Shown here in pieces: positions 43,152-52,496 of a stretch of 52,534 nucleotides of DNA. The translations under genes and the position numbers were made by a program. The notes under the pieces were generated by a model. It ran no database searches and had not been told where the DNA came from. It saw only the letters and a program-made list of their open reading frames with translations. The stretch covers positions 1-52,534 of the forward strand of contig CASEVI010000006.1 of the NCBI GenBank assembly GCA_949291375.1, given 5' to 3'. How positions within the stretch are numbered: the first letter of the stretch is position 1; every line of letters begins with the position of its first letter. Origin of the DNA: an uncultured bacterium (lineage in GTDB: Bacteria; Bacillota_I; Bacilli_A; RFN20; CAG-826).

Positions 43152-43703
43152 ATGATAATTAAGGTTATTTTGGGAGCTTTAGTAGTTACAGTTATTGGGC
43201 TTGTTGTTTTTAAAGCGATTGATCCAAACTTAAATAATGGCGGAAATAACGATTCTTCTTTAATAAACGATGGAATTGAAGAAGAAAATAAAATTTCTGT
43301 TGAAATAAGCGGTGAAATAACAAGAGCCGGCAATTATGTATTGGATGAAGGTGCCTCGATGGCTGATTTAATTGAAGCTGCTGGCGGAGTTACAACCAAC
43401 GCTGATGAAAGATGCTATTATTTTGAGGCTATTTTAACCGAAAATGAATCTTATTATATTCCACCAAAATTTGAGGTTGATGATGTTTGTGGAAATAATC
43501 CGATTGAAAAGACAAATATTAACACTGCATCGCAAGCTGAATTAATGGATATAACCGGAGTTGGAGCTACAATAAGTCAAAAAATCATCTCTTATAGAGA
43601 TGAAAATGGTACTTTTTATACCCTTGAAGCATTAAAAAATGTTTCTGGTATAGGTAATGCTACTTTTTCAAAAATGAGAAATGAAATAATTTTAAAGGAT
43701 TAA
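43152..43703 (+). CDS. comEA: competence protein ComEA
   Basis: This 183-residue protein has an N-terminal membrane anchor (residues 3-20, VILGALVVTVIGLVVFKAI), an SLBB domain (VEISGEITRAGNYVLDEG) and a C-terminal double helix-hairpin-helix DNA-binding domain (NINTASQAELMDITGVGATI, then SGIGNATFSKMRNEI). It binds double-stranded DNA outside the membrane and passes it to ComEC. The gene has an AAAGGAGG site buried in the preceding hairpin. Between SLBB and HhH lies a cysteine pair (ERCYY and DVCGNN). It has a normal layout for Gram-positive bacteria. Confidence 0.93.
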   Translation: MIIKVILGALVVTVIGLVVFKAIDPNLNNGGNNDSSLINDGIEEENKISVEISGEITRAGNYVLDEGASMADLIEAAGGVTTNADERCYYFEAILTENESYYIPPKFEVDDVCGNNPIEKTNINTASQAELMDITGVGATISQKIISYRDENGTFYTLEALKNVSGIGNATFSKMRNEIILKD

Positions 43704-43704
43704 A

Positions 43705-45729
43705 ATGATCTTTTTAACTATTTTTCTTTCTTTATTATCTTCATCATTATTTTATAATCAATCTTTTATTTATGGTTTGATTTTTTTAATCATAAATATC
43801 TTTTTGTTAGTAAAAGAAAATAATAAAAAATTATTTGTCGTTTCTATTGTTTGTTTTGTAAGTTTTATTATCTTTTTATTTATAAAGTCTTTGCTAATAG
43901 ATATAAATTTAAATTATTTTGTTGTAATTGAAAGAAAAGAAAGTTATGCAATTATTTTTAATGGCTTTAAATCTTATTATTTAGATTTAGAAAAAGATTC
44001 ATCATTAGATTCTTTTGATATTATTAAAATATCAATTCCATCATTAAAAGAGTTAGATTTTACTCAGTTAGAATCGGGATTTGATTTTAAATCTTATTTA
44101 TTTTCAAAAAGCGTCGATTATGAATTAAATTATGAAAAGATAGAGGTAGTTTTCAACTTTCCTTTATCTTTTTATTTTTTAAAAAAGAATTTTTTAGACT
44201 CTATTGAAAATCCAATATATCGAAATTTCTTAAGCGGATTTTTATTTTCTTCGTTAAATTATGATTTAAAAGAAACATTTTTAATTAAAGATTTACAAAT
44301 TATTACTTTATTTTCTCAAACAGGTATATATTTAAATTTTGCTTTATATGGTTTGAAAAAAATAATTGAATTAAAAATCGATGAAAAGAAAGCTCCAATC
44401 ATATCTTTTTTACTATTTTTTCCATTTTTGATTATAAATATAATTCGTTTTACAACTATTAAAGTTATAAGTTTTTATATATTTAACTATATAAATAAAT
44501 TTTATTTTGATAAAAGGTTTAATCGTCTTGAAACTATATCGATTTTAGGATCTATATTTATTATTTTAAGTAGTAGAATTGTTTATCAAGCTAGTTTTTA
44601 TATCTCTTTTTTGCTTTATTTTTTCCTTTATTTAACTTCCTCAAAATTTTACGAGCTTAAAACAATTGAGAAAAAAATAGCAACACAAGTTTTATTAACT
44701 TTTTTAATAATTCTTTTCAATATTTCTTTTAATAACTCAATTAATGTTTTATCTATAATTTTTATGATGATTTTATTACCGTTTAGTAAAATAATGTTTA
44801 TCATTTCTTTATTAACATTTTTATTTTTACCAATGGCTGTTATTGAATGGCTATTAAATATTACATATCGAATAATTTATGCTTTAGATTCTTTAAAAAT
44901 TAATATATTTGTACCACCGCTTAACGAATTTGGAATAATTATATACTTTTCGTTATTATCTTTTTTCCTTTATTTTTTTGAAATTAATTATAAGAAAAGA
45001 TATCAACAAATAATTATAATTTTTACAATTTTATCATCATTATATATAGCTCCGATTGAAAATAGTTTTACTTATCAAGTTAGTTTTATAAATGTTGGTC
45101 AAGGGGATTCAACATTGATTAGAGATAAAAATAAAACATATTTAATTGATACAGGCGGTTTAACATATACGGATTTAGCAACAAATAATCTAATACCTTT
45201 TTTTAAGAAGAATCGTATTTATTCGATCGATGCAGTTATTTTAACTCATTATGATTTTGATCATTATGGTGCGCTTGAATCTTTAAAAGGAAATTTTAAT
45301 ATTAAAAATGTTTACGATTATAATAATTTTGATGATTTTAAAAAGAAATATGATTTAAATATCGAAAATTTAAATGATTATGTTGATGCTTGGGTTGATG
45401 AAAATAATCGTTCCTTAGTTTTATACTTAAATTTAGGTGAAAAATATTTTTTATTTACCGGTGATGCTTCAAAAGATGTTGAAAAAAGGATAATCGAAGA
45501 ATATAAAACTTTAAATGTTGATTGTTTAAAAATATCTCATCACGGTTCTTCATCGGCTACATCTTTAGATTTTTTAAAAGCTACAAATCCAAGTGAAGCT
45601 ATAATATCAGTTGGAAAAAATAATTTTTATGGTCATCCAAATAAAGAAGTATTAGAAAATTTAGAAAAATGTAATATAAGAGTTAGAAGAACAGATTTAG
45701 AAGGAACTATCACATATAAATTTATTTAA
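43705..45729 (+). CDS. comEC: competence DNA channel protein ComEC
   Basis: This 674-residue protein has many membrane helices from residues 1 to about 440 (DUF4131/competence core, with a SGFLFSSLNY-type segment), then a metallo-beta-lactamase domain: INVGQGDSTLI, the metal site THYDFDHYGAL and KISHHGSSSATS. It forms the channel for single-stranded DNA; the C-terminal domain is probably the nuclease that degrades the non-transported strand. ComEB is missing, as in many genomes. It starts 1 nt after comEA with AAAGGA. It is shorter than the 776-residue Bacillus protein. Confidence 0.93.
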   Translation: MIFLTIFLSLLSSSLFYNQSFIYGLIFLIINIFLLVKENNKKLFVVSIVCFVSFIIFLFIKSLLIDINLNYFVVIERKESYAIIFNGFKSYYLDLEKDSSLDSFDIIKISIPSLKELDFTQLESGFDFKSYLFSKSVDYELNYEKIEVVFNFPLSFYFLKKNFLDSIENPIYRNFLSGFLFSSLNYDLKETFLIKDLQIITLFSQTGIYLNFALYGLKKIIELKIDEKKAPIISFLLFFPFLIINIIRFTTIKVISFYIFNYINKFYFDKRFNRLETISILGSIFIILSSRIVYQASFYISFLLYFFLYLTSSKFYELKTIEKKIATQVLLTFLIILFNISFNNSINVLSIIFMMILLPFSKIMFIISLLTFLFLPMAVIEWLLNITYRIIYALDSLKINIFVPPLNEFGIIIYFSLLSFFLYFFEINYKKRYQQIIIIFTILSSLYIAPIENSFTYQVSFINVGQGDSTLIRDKNKTYLIDTGGLTYTDLATNNLIPFFKKNRIYSIDAVILTHYDFDHYGALESLKGNFNIKNVYDYNNFDDFKKKYDLNIENLNDYVDAWVDENNRSLVLYLNLGEKYFLFTGDASKDVEKRIIEEYKTLNVDCLKISHHGSSSATSLDFLKATNPSEAIISVGKNNFYGHPNKEVLENLEKCNIRVRRTDLEGTITYKFI

Positions 45730-45737
45730 CTTTATAG

Positions 45738-45755
45738 TAAAATAATTTTGTTATG
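45738..45755 (+). promoter_or_regulatory. holA -10 box abutting the start codon
   Basis: TAAAAT (45738-45743) is followed by 9 nt and the ATG at 45753, no Shine-Dalgarno. An alternative -10, TATAGT, lies at 45733-45738. Confidence 0.45.
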
Positions 45756-46715
45756 AATTATATATTGTTCGGCGCTGAAGAATTTTTAATTAATCAAAGA
45801 GTAAAAAAATTAGTTAAGTCTTTTTTTGATAAAGAAGATTTAAATATTTTAAGAAGTGATTATTTAGAAGTTGGCCTTGATGAATGCAACTCAGCTTTAG
45901 AAGAAGTTGGCTTAGGTTTCTTTTCTAAAAAAGCGGTGATTCTTGATAACGCAGATTTTTTGTCAGTTGATAAAGAGCGTAAAAAAGTTGATGATTATAA
46001 GCTGGATAAATTATTAGCAAATTTAAATGCGAACGATGAAAATACTTTGATGATTTTCATAACAAAAAAAGATAATTTATTAAAAAGAAGTGAAGTAGTT
46101 AAATTAATTGAAAAAATAGGCAAAATATATTCATTTCCGATAATTAAAAAAGCAGATTTTTTAATTTATATGAAAAAATATTTTGAAATGAAGGGATATG
46201 ATATTGATGAAAATGCCTTAAAATTAATTTCTGAAAACGTTGGAACTGATTTATATTTATTTTCTAATGAAGCAAAAAAATTGATGCTTTATTCGAAAAA
46301 TAAGATTATTAATAAAAAAGATGTTGAAGAAATATGCTCAATTAATATTTCCGATAATGTTTTTGAACTTTCAAATGCAATTTTAACCAAAAATTATGAA
46401 AAAATTTTTAAAATTTATAATGATTTAATAACTAGAAATGTTGAGCCAATAACTTTAATTTCTTTTTTATGTACCAATTTTATTTTTTATGATGAAATTA
46501 CGTTTTTATCAAATAATGGAAGAAGTAATGAAGAAATCGCTTCAATATTAAGTGCTAATCCTTATAGAGTACAAATTTCTTTAAAAAGTTTAAGAAATTT
46601 TAATAGTTATAAAATTGCTAAAATTTTAAATGATTTATATAAATTAGATAAAGAAATAAAACTAGGAAATATTGATCGATTTTTTGCTTTTGAAATGTTT
46701 TTGACTTCATTATAA
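45753..46715 (+). CDS. holA: DNA polymerase III subunit delta
   Basis: This 320-residue HolA is the clamp-loader delta subunit that opens the sliding clamp. It has the ILFGAEEFLINQRVKKLV start (family Y-GEExFLIxxxxxKI), the FFSKKAVILDNADFL strand and the C-terminal helical collar domain (DNVFELSNAILTKNYEKIF). Family AAA+ sites are degenerate as normal for delta. Position between comEC and rpsT is the standard Firmicute order. It converges with rpsT. Confidence 0.93.
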   Translation: MNYILFGAEEFLINQRVKKLVKSFFDKEDLNILRSDYLEVGLDECNSALEEVGLGFFSKKAVILDNADFLSVDKERKKVDDYKLDKLLANLNANDENTLMIFITKKDNLLKRSEVVKLIEKIGKIYSFPIIKKADFLIYMKKYFEMKGYDIDENALKLISENVGTDLYLFSNEAKKLMLYSKNKIINKKDVEEICSINISDNVFELSNAILTKNYEKIFKIYNDLITRNVEPITLISFLCTNFIFYDEITFLSNNGRSNEEIASILSANPYRVQISLKSLRNFNSYKIAKILNDLYKLDKEIKLGNIDRFFAFEMFLTSL

Positions 46716-46730
46716 AAGAATTAAATAAAA

Positions 46731-46756
46731 AAATAAGTACCATAAGGCACTTATTT
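46731..46756 (-). terminator. rpsT intrinsic terminator
   Basis: On the minus strand AAATAAGTGCC pairs with GGTACTTATTT (46746-46756 with 46731-46741, one G-U), followed by a T-run. The rpsT stop codon (46751-46753) lies inside the stem. It may also end holA transcripts. Confidence 0.75.
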
Positions 46757-47014
46757 AATTGAATTAACTAGATTTTGTAATGAACTCTTTTCTCTAGCAG
46801 CAGTTTTTGTATGGACAATACCTTTAACAACAGCTCTATCAATAATTGAAACTGCTTTATTTAATGCTAAAGTAGCTTTTTCAACATCTTTACTTTCACA
46901 AGCAACTTTAACAGCTTTCATTGCGGTTCTTAATTTTGATTTGTAAGAGATATTTCTTAATCTAGCTTTTTCGTTTGTTTTATTTCTTTTAATTTGTGAT
47001 TTGATATTTGCCAT
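46751..47014 (-). CDS. rpsT: 30S ribosomal protein S20
   Basis: This 87-residue S20 has the basic N-terminus typical of the family (MANIKSQIKRNKTNEKARLRN), KSKLRTAMKAVKVA and the C-terminal AVVKGIVHTKTAAREKSSLQN. It binds 16S rRNA of the 30S subunit. GAGG precedes the ATG on the minus strand. It is transcribed on its own, opposite to its neighbours, as in Bacillus. Confidence 0.97.
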   Translation of the reverse strand: MANIKSQIKRNKTNEKARLRNISYKSKLRTAMKAVKVACESKDVEKATLALNKAVSIIDRAVVKGIVHTKTAAREKSSLQNLVNSIK

Positions 47015-47143
47015 AAATATACCTCAATTAATATTGCTTAAAAATGATACCAAAACTTTTCTATAAAATCAACGCAAAATATTTACTTTTCTAGCGAAAA
47101 AATTGGTAAAATATTTAAGTATTTATAAAGAAAGGAGAGGATG

Positions 47144-48091
47144 ATGTTAAATAGAAAAGATATACGAATTTTATTTTTTGGAACTCCTGAAATAAGTGCT
47201 TATTTATTCGAAAAATTAATAGAAAATAAATATAACGTCATAGGTTTAGTCGCGCAAGAAGATAAGCCTGTAGGAAGAAAAGGTATTATCGAATCAGTTC
47301 CTACTAAAAAAATTGCTTTAAAATATAATATTTCAGTTTTTCAATACAAAAAAGTTAGTGACCATGTCGATGAAATTAGAAAACTAAAACCTGATTTAAT
47401 ATTAACTCTTGCTTTTGGGCAAATTGTTTCTCGTGAGTTATTAATGGTTCCTAAATATGGGTGTTTAAACTTACATGGTTCAATTTTACCAAAATATAGA
47501 GGCGCAGCCCCAATTCAATATTCTTTATTAAATGGTGATAAAGAAACTGGAATTAGTTTGATGGAAATGGTTGAAAAAATGGATGCTGGGAAAGTTTTTG
47601 CAGTCGAAAAAGTTTTAATTTCCGCTGATGATAATTTTACAACCTTAGTAGATAAGATGAAGATTGCAGCTTTTGATTGTGTAGAAAAATATTTAGATGG
47701 AGTTTTAAATGGTGAATTAAAAGGGGTTGAACAAGACGAAAATCTTGCTACTTTTACAAAGAAAATTAAAGAAGAAGATGAAGTAATCCATTTTAATGAA
47801 GATGCTTTCGTCATTTTTAATAAGGTTAGGGCGTTATCATTAATACCTGGAGCACATTTTGTTTTTAATAATTTAAAATATAAAATTTTTAAATGCAAAG
47901 TTATAAAAGATGATTCTAATAATGAAAATGGCAAAATTATTTCTTACGATAAGAAAAATTTCATTATAAAATGCGCTAAAGACGCTATAAAAATTGAACA
48001 AATTCAAAAACAAGGCAAAAAAGTAATGAATTATTCAGATTTTTTTAATGGAAATTCAAAAGATTTTAAAGTTGGCGATTTAATTAAATAA
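47144..48091 (+). CDS. fmt: methionyl-tRNA formyltransferase
   Basis: This protein of about 315 residues uses 10-formyl-THF to formylate initiator Met-tRNA. It has RILFFGTPEISAYLFEKLI, GRKG in the loop near residue 45, LNLHGSILPKYRGAAPIQ near 110 (HGS, catalytic) and a C-terminal RNA-binding domain (RALSLIPGAHFVF). ATG at 47144 is preferred to ATG 47141 because the AAAGGAGAGG site is correctly spaced only for the second. TAAAAT at 47107-47112 is a likely -10 box. The gene is directly joined to the helicase gene (no gap). Confidence 0.95.
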   Translation: MLNRKDIRILFFGTPEISAYLFEKLIENKYNVIGLVAQEDKPVGRKGIIESVPTKKIALKYNISVFQYKKVSDHVDEIRKLKPDLILTLAFGQIVSRELLMVPKYGCLNLHGSILPKYRGAAPIQYSLLNGDKETGISLMEMVEKMDAGKVFAVEKVLISADDNFTTLVDKMKIAAFDCVEKYLDGVLNGELKGVEQDENLATFTKKIKEEDEVIHFNEDAFVIFNKVRALSLIPGAHFVFNNLKYKIFKCKVIKDDSNNENGKIISYDKKNFIIKCAKDAIKIEQIQKQGKKVMNYSDFFNGNSKDFKVGDLIK

Positions 48092-50449
48092 ATGGTAAAA
48101 ATTGAACTCAGTGTACATGATTTAGTTGATTTTATATTAAGAACAGGGAATATTGATTCTCGTGTTTTTAATATTTCTACAATGCAAGAAGGTTCTAAAA
48201 TACATAGATCTTATCAATCATTACAAGGGGAAAAATATATCCCTGAATATTTTTTAAAGTATGATTTCGAATATGATAAATATTTATATTCAATAAGTGG
48301 AAGATGTGATGGACTTATCATTGGAGATAATAATGAAATTACAATTGATGAAATAAAATCAACAAATATTTCTTTAAATATATTTTCAAAGGAGAATAAA
48401 AAATGGCATTTAGGACAAGCAGAAGTTTATGCTTTAATGTATTGCCTAAATGAAGAAATTTCTAAGATAAATGTTAGATTAACTTATATTTCTCAGACAG
48501 ATGGTTCTATACTTATTAATAACTATAAATATACTAAAAAAAGACTTTTATCTAAAGTTTTTTCCTATTTACAAAAATATTCTGCTTTTTTAGACTCGCA
48601 AAAAGATTTTGAAAAATTAAAAATTTCATCTTTGAAAAACATGCAATTTCCTTTCCCTTTTTTTAGAAATGGTCAAGAAGAAATGATTAATTTAACCTAT
48701 AAATGTGTAGAAAATAGAGAGATATATTTTTTTGAAGCTAGTACTGGAATAGGGAAAACTATATCTTTATTATATGGAGCTTTAGAAGGACTACGAGATA
48801 ATAAATGTAAACGAATATTTTATTTAAGTGCTAAAAATAGTGGTTTTGAATCAATTATTAATGCAATTAAGTTAATTTATAATAAAGGAGTTCATATAAA
48901 AACTATTCAAATTACTTCTAGAGAAAAAATTTGCACTAATAAAAATCCCAATAAAAGATGTAATCCTGATGAATGTCCTTTTGCCAAAGATTATTATTCC
49001 AAATTATATGAAATTATTATTTATAGCTTAAATAATTACGATACTTTTGACAAAAATATAATTTTAGAAATTTCTAAGAAATTTGAAGTTTGCCCCTTTG
49101 AATTAGCTTTAGACCTTTCGACAAGATGTGATTTTATAATTTGCGATTATAACTATTTATACGATCCAACAGTTTATTTGCGTCGTTTTTTTGATGAGCA
49201 AAATAATACAAAAGATAGTTTTATTTTAGTAGATGAAGCACATAATTTAGTGGATAGATCTCGCAATATGTATTCTGCCTCAATCTCAAAAGATGAAATA
49301 ACTAATTCTATGGAAGAATTAAAAAAGTTAAAATCTAAAAAACTCTACCATAATTTGTTAGAAATAAATGAAAATATTGAACAATTTAAAAATAAATTTA
49401 CAATTTCAAACGTTTTTACACTTGAGGAGATAGATGAAAATTTAATATCGTTAATAAATAAATTTAAAAATAATTACATTTTATTTAAGAAAAAGGATTA
49501 TTTGTCAAAAACTTTAGCTAGTGATAATTTATCTTTGTTATTTAATTCATTTTTAACAATCTTAGATTTTTATAATCAACATAATTTTAAAATTAATGTT
49601 TATAAAAACGGCGAAAACATAACTATTTCGATAAATTGTTTAGATGCATCCCCTTATATTAAAGAAATTTCTAATAAACAAATTGCTACAATATTTTTTA
49701 GTGCTACTTTATCTCCTATAGAATATTATGAAAAATTGTTATTGGGTGATGAAACATATAAACATTTTTCTTGGGAATCTCCTTTTGAAAATAATAATTT
49801 ATTAGTATTAGTTAAAAATGATATTTCTATAAAATATAAAGATCGCGATTTAACTATGGGTAATGTTTTATATGATATTTACCAATTCATCAAAGGTAAA
49901 ATAGGTAATTATATTGTTTTTTCTCCATCTTTTGAGTATTTGTTAAAACTTAAAGATCTCGTTTTAAAGTCTTCACTGTTTAATAATTATGATATATTTT
50001 TTCAAGAAAAAAATATGAAACAAGAAGAAAAAGAACTTTTTTTAGATAAATTTATTAAAAATCCAATAAAAACAACAATTGCATTCTGTGTAAATGGTGG
50101 AAGTTTTTCTGAAGGAATAGATTTAGTTGATTCAAGATTAATCGGGGTTGTAATCATAGGAGTGGGTTTCCCTTCAATCTCTTATGAAAATAGCCAATTA
50201 AGTGAATATTTTAATAATAATGGATTAAATGGGTTTGAATTTACTTTTATAAATCCTGGTATTAATAAGATAATGCAATCTGTGGGAAGAGTTATAAGAA
50301 GTGAAAAAGATAGAGGAATTGCATTATTAATTGATAAAAGGTATTCATATAAAAATTATAGCTTTTTGTTTAAAGATATTTGGAAAAATTCAAAATTTAT
50401 TAAATCTTCTGAAGATATTGAAAAAGAAGTTGAATATTTTTATAAATAA
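48092..50449 (+). CDS. PD-(D/E)xK nuclease fused to DinG/XPD-type iron-sulfur helicase
   Basis: This 785-residue protein starts with a nuclease-like domain (1-175) with GRCDG (Asp73), IDEIKS (Glu87, Lys89) and the HLGQAEVYA Gln/Tyr helix, as in Cas4/RecB-type nucleases. An XPD/DinG helicase follows: Walker A ASTGIGKT (216-223), four cysteines for a 4Fe-4S cluster (281, 290, 295, 334), DEAH (381-384) and the C-terminal SxGRVIRSEKDRG motif VI. This architecture recurs in Firmicutes as an uncharacterised DNA-repair helicase; nicking or resection of damaged DNA is inferred. It starts immediately after fmt with no ribosome site, so it is probably coupled. Confidence 0.88.
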   Translation: MVKIELSVHDLVDFILRTGNIDSRVFNISTMQEGSKIHRSYQSLQGEKYIPEYFLKYDFEYDKYLYSISGRCDGLIIGDNNEITIDEIKSTNISLNIFSKENKKWHLGQAEVYALMYCLNEEISKINVRLTYISQTDGSILINNYKYTKKRLLSKVFSYLQKYSAFLDSQKDFEKLKISSLKNMQFPFPFFRNGQEEMINLTYKCVENREIYFFEASTGIGKTISLLYGALEGLRDNKCKRIFYLSAKNSGFESIINAIKLIYNKGVHIKTIQITSREKICTNKNPNKRCNPDECPFAKDYYSKLYEIIIYSLNNYDTFDKNIILEISKKFEVCPFELALDLSTRCDFIICDYNYLYDPTVYLRRFFDEQNNTKDSFILVDEAHNLVDRSRNMYSASISKDEITNSMEELKKLKSKKLYHNLLEINENIEQFKNKFTISNVFTLEEIDENLISLINKFKNNYILFKKKDYLSKTLASDNLSLLFNSFLTILDFYNQHNFKINVYKNGENITISINCLDASPYIKEISNKQIATIFFSATLSPIEYYEKLLLGDETYKHFSWESPFENNNLLVLVKNDISIKYKDRDLTMGNVLYDIYQFIKGKIGNYIVFSPSFEYLLKLKDLVLKSSLFNNYDIFFQEKNMKQEEKELFLDKFIKNPIKTTIAFCVNGGSFSEGIDLVDSRLIGVVIIGVGFPSISYENSQLSEYFNNNGLNGFEFTFINPGINKIMQSVGRVIRSEKDRGIALLIDKRYSYKNYSFLFKDIWKNSKFIKSSEDIEKEVEYFYK

Positions 50450-50464
50450 ATAAATTTTTTATGA

Positions 50465-50481
50465 TATATTTATAAACTATG
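50465..50481 (+). promoter_or_regulatory. lepA -10 box abutting the start codon
   Basis: TATATT (50465-50470) is followed by 8 nt and the ATG at 50479; TATGAT (50460-50465) is an alternative. No Shine-Dalgarno is present. Confidence 0.45.
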
Positions 50482-52293
50482 GAATATAAAAAGGAACTTA
50501 TTAGAAATTTTTCAATTATTGCACATATAGACCATGGCAAGTCTACACTTGCTGATCGTATTTTAGAATTAACTGAAACGATTGAAAAACGAGAAATGAA
50601 AGATCAAATTCTTGATTCGATGGATTTAGAAAGAGAAAGAGGAATTACAATTAAACTTAATGCAGTTACTATTAGATATAATTCATTAAATGGTAATTCT
50701 TATATTTTTAATTTAATCGATACTCCTGGACACGTCGATTTTACTTATGAAGTTTCTCGTTCATTAGCCGCTTGTGAAGGAGCTGTTTTAGTTATTGATG
50801 CTACTCAAGGTATTGAAGCTCAAACCTTAGCAAATTTATATTTAGCTGTTGATAATGATTTAACAATTATTCCGGTTATTAATAAAATTGATCTTCCATC
50901 TGCAAGAATAGATTTTTGTAGAGAAGAAATAATCGAACGTATTGGAATTGATGGAGATAGTGCTATACCTGTAAGTGCAAAAACGGGTGAAAACATTAGA
51001 GAAATTTTGGAAAGAATCGTTAGCGATGTTCCTGCTCCAGGTGGAGATAACAATAATCCATTAAAAGCTTTAATTTTTGATAGCTTCTATGATTCATATC
51101 GAGGAGTAGTTGTTTTAATTAGAATTAAAGATGGATGTGTTCATGTAGGCGATGAGATTAAATTAATGAGAACTGGTGTTTCCTTTAAAGTAACTGAGTT
51201 AGGTATAAGAACACCAAAAGAAGTTTCGAAGAGTGTTTTATATTGTGGTGAAGTTGGTTATTTATGCGCACAAATTAAAGATATTAAAGATATTGATGTT
51301 GGTGATACAATTACTATTTTAAATAATGAAGCAAAAGAAGCTTTACCTGGATATAGAAAAATTAATCCAATGGTTTATTGTGGAATTTATCCAACTGACT
51401 CAAGAAAATATGAAGAGCTAAAAGAAGCTTTAGAAAAACTTTGTTTAAGTGATTCTTCTTTACGATTTGAGCCTGAAACTTCTCAAGCTTTAGGTTTTGG
51501 CTTTAGATGTGGATTTTTAGGTTTATTACATATGGATGTTATTCAAGAAAGATTAGAAAGAGAATATGGATTAGACTTAATTTTGACAGCTCCAAGTGTA
51601 ATTTATAAGGTTTATATGACTGATGGAAGTATTATGGAATTAGACAATCCTTCTAAAATGCCTGATTTAACTCTTATAAACCATATTGAAGAACCTTATG
51701 TTACTGCATCGATTATGACACCAGAAGAATATATTGGTCCGATAATGCAACTTTGCCAAGATAAACGTGGAATTTATATCGACCAACAATATTTTGATCA
51801 AACAAGAAGAATCATAGTTTATGAAATTCCATTAAATGAAATTATTTATAATTTTTTTGATAAATTAAAATCATATACAAAGGGTTATGCTTCTTTAGAT
51901 TATGAAATTAGTGAATACAAACAATCTAATTTAGCAAAAATGGATATTTTGTTAAACGGCGATGTAATTGATGCATTATCTTCGATTGTTTATAAGCCTG
52001 ATGCTTATAAAAAAGGTTTAAAATTAGTCTCAAAATTAAAAGAAGTTATTCCTAGACAACAATTTGAGGTTCCTGTTCAAGCTTCAATAAATGGTAAAGT
52101 CATTGCAAGATGTGATATAAAAGCTGTAAGAAAAGATGTTTTAGCTAAATGTTATGGCGGGGATATTTCTAGAAAAAGAAAACTTTTAGAAAAGCAAAAA
52201 GAAGGTAAAAAGAGGATGAAAATGGTTGGAAGTGTTGAACTTCCACAAGAAGCTTTTATGTCAATTCTTAGCGTAGATGATGACAATAATTAA
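50479..52293 (+). CDS. lepA: elongation factor 4 (LepA)
   Basis: This 604-residue translational GTPase has [14 protein letters not shown] (P-loop, residues 15-28), [19 protein letters not shown]-like domains II, III and V and the LepA-specific C-terminal domain ([34 protein letters not shown] in two blocks). The C-terminus ([21 protein letters not shown]) is complete. It acts on ribosomes during initiation/elongation stress. Length is standard (about 600). The mRNA probably begins at or near the ATG. It is followed by a series of hairpins. Confidence 0.97.
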   Translation: MEYKKELIRNFSIIAHIDHGKSTLADRILELTETIEKREMKDQILDSMDLERERGITIKLNAVTIRYNSLNGNSYIFNLIDTPGHVDFTYEVSRSLAACEGAVLVIDATQGIEAQTLANLYLAVDNDLTIIPVINKIDLPSARIDFCREEIIERIGIDGDSAIPVSAKTGENIREILERIVSDVPAPGGDNNNPLKALIFDSFYDSYRGVVVLIRIKDGCVHVGDEIKLMRTGVSFKVTELGIRTPKEVSKSVLYCGEVGYLCAQIKDIKDIDVGDTITILNNEAKEALPGYRKINPMVYCGIYPTDSRKYEELKEALEKLCLSDSSLRFEPETSQALGFGFRCGFLGLLHMDVIQERLEREYGLDLILTAPSVIYKVYMTDGSIMELDNPSKMPDLTLINHIEEPYVTASIMTPEEYIGPIMQLCQDKRGIYIDQQYFDQTRRIIVYEIPLNEIIYNFFDKLKSYTKGYASLDYEISEYKQSNLAKMDILLNGDVIDALSSIVYKPDAYKKGLKLVSKLKEVIPRQQFEVPVQASINGKVIARCDIKAVRKDVLAKCYGGDISRKRKLLEKQKEGKKRMKMVGSVELPQEAFMSILSVDDDNN

Positions 52294-52318
52294 TAAATCT
52301 ACACTTATATAATATATA

Positions 52319-52388
52319 GGGAAAAATGATTTCCCAACCCTTGTACTATACAAGAATGCTACAAAAGTAAAATTTTATTCACTTTTTT
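52319..52388 (+). terminator. three successive hairpins after lepA
   Basis: GGGAAA/TTTCCC (52319-52324, 52330-52335), CTTGTA/TACAAG (52340-52345, 52349-52354) and AAAAGT/ACTTTT (52363-52368, 52381-52386) followed by T. The last has the U-run of an intrinsic terminator. The second and third coincide with the inverted repeat copy 3. Confidence 0.5.
52349..52385 (-). repeat. bipartite intergenic motif, copy 3 (inverted)
   Basis: On the minus strand AAAGTGAATA (52385-52376), 15 nt, AGCATTCTTGTA (52360-52349). The spacing is the same as copy 2. The downstream TAGTACAAGGGTTG resembles copy 1's CTATGTACGGGGTGG. Confidence 0.6.
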
Positions 52389-52451
52389 ATTATTTTTTTT
52401 GTTTTATTTATTTTTGCTCAAATTAAAATTTAAAATCCGTTTATAATAGAT

Positions 52452-52496
52452 TAAGTCCGCTTTCGTGTTTATAAAAAATACGGCGGACTTATTTTT
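52452..52496 (+). terminator. bidirectional terminator near the window end
   Basis: TAAGTCCGC (52452-52460) pairs with GCGGACTTA (52483-52491), with extra pairs CGT/ACG inside, followed by TTTTT. It may also serve a minus-strand gene entering from beyond 52534. Nothing else is recognisable between 52389 and 52534. Confidence 0.7.
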
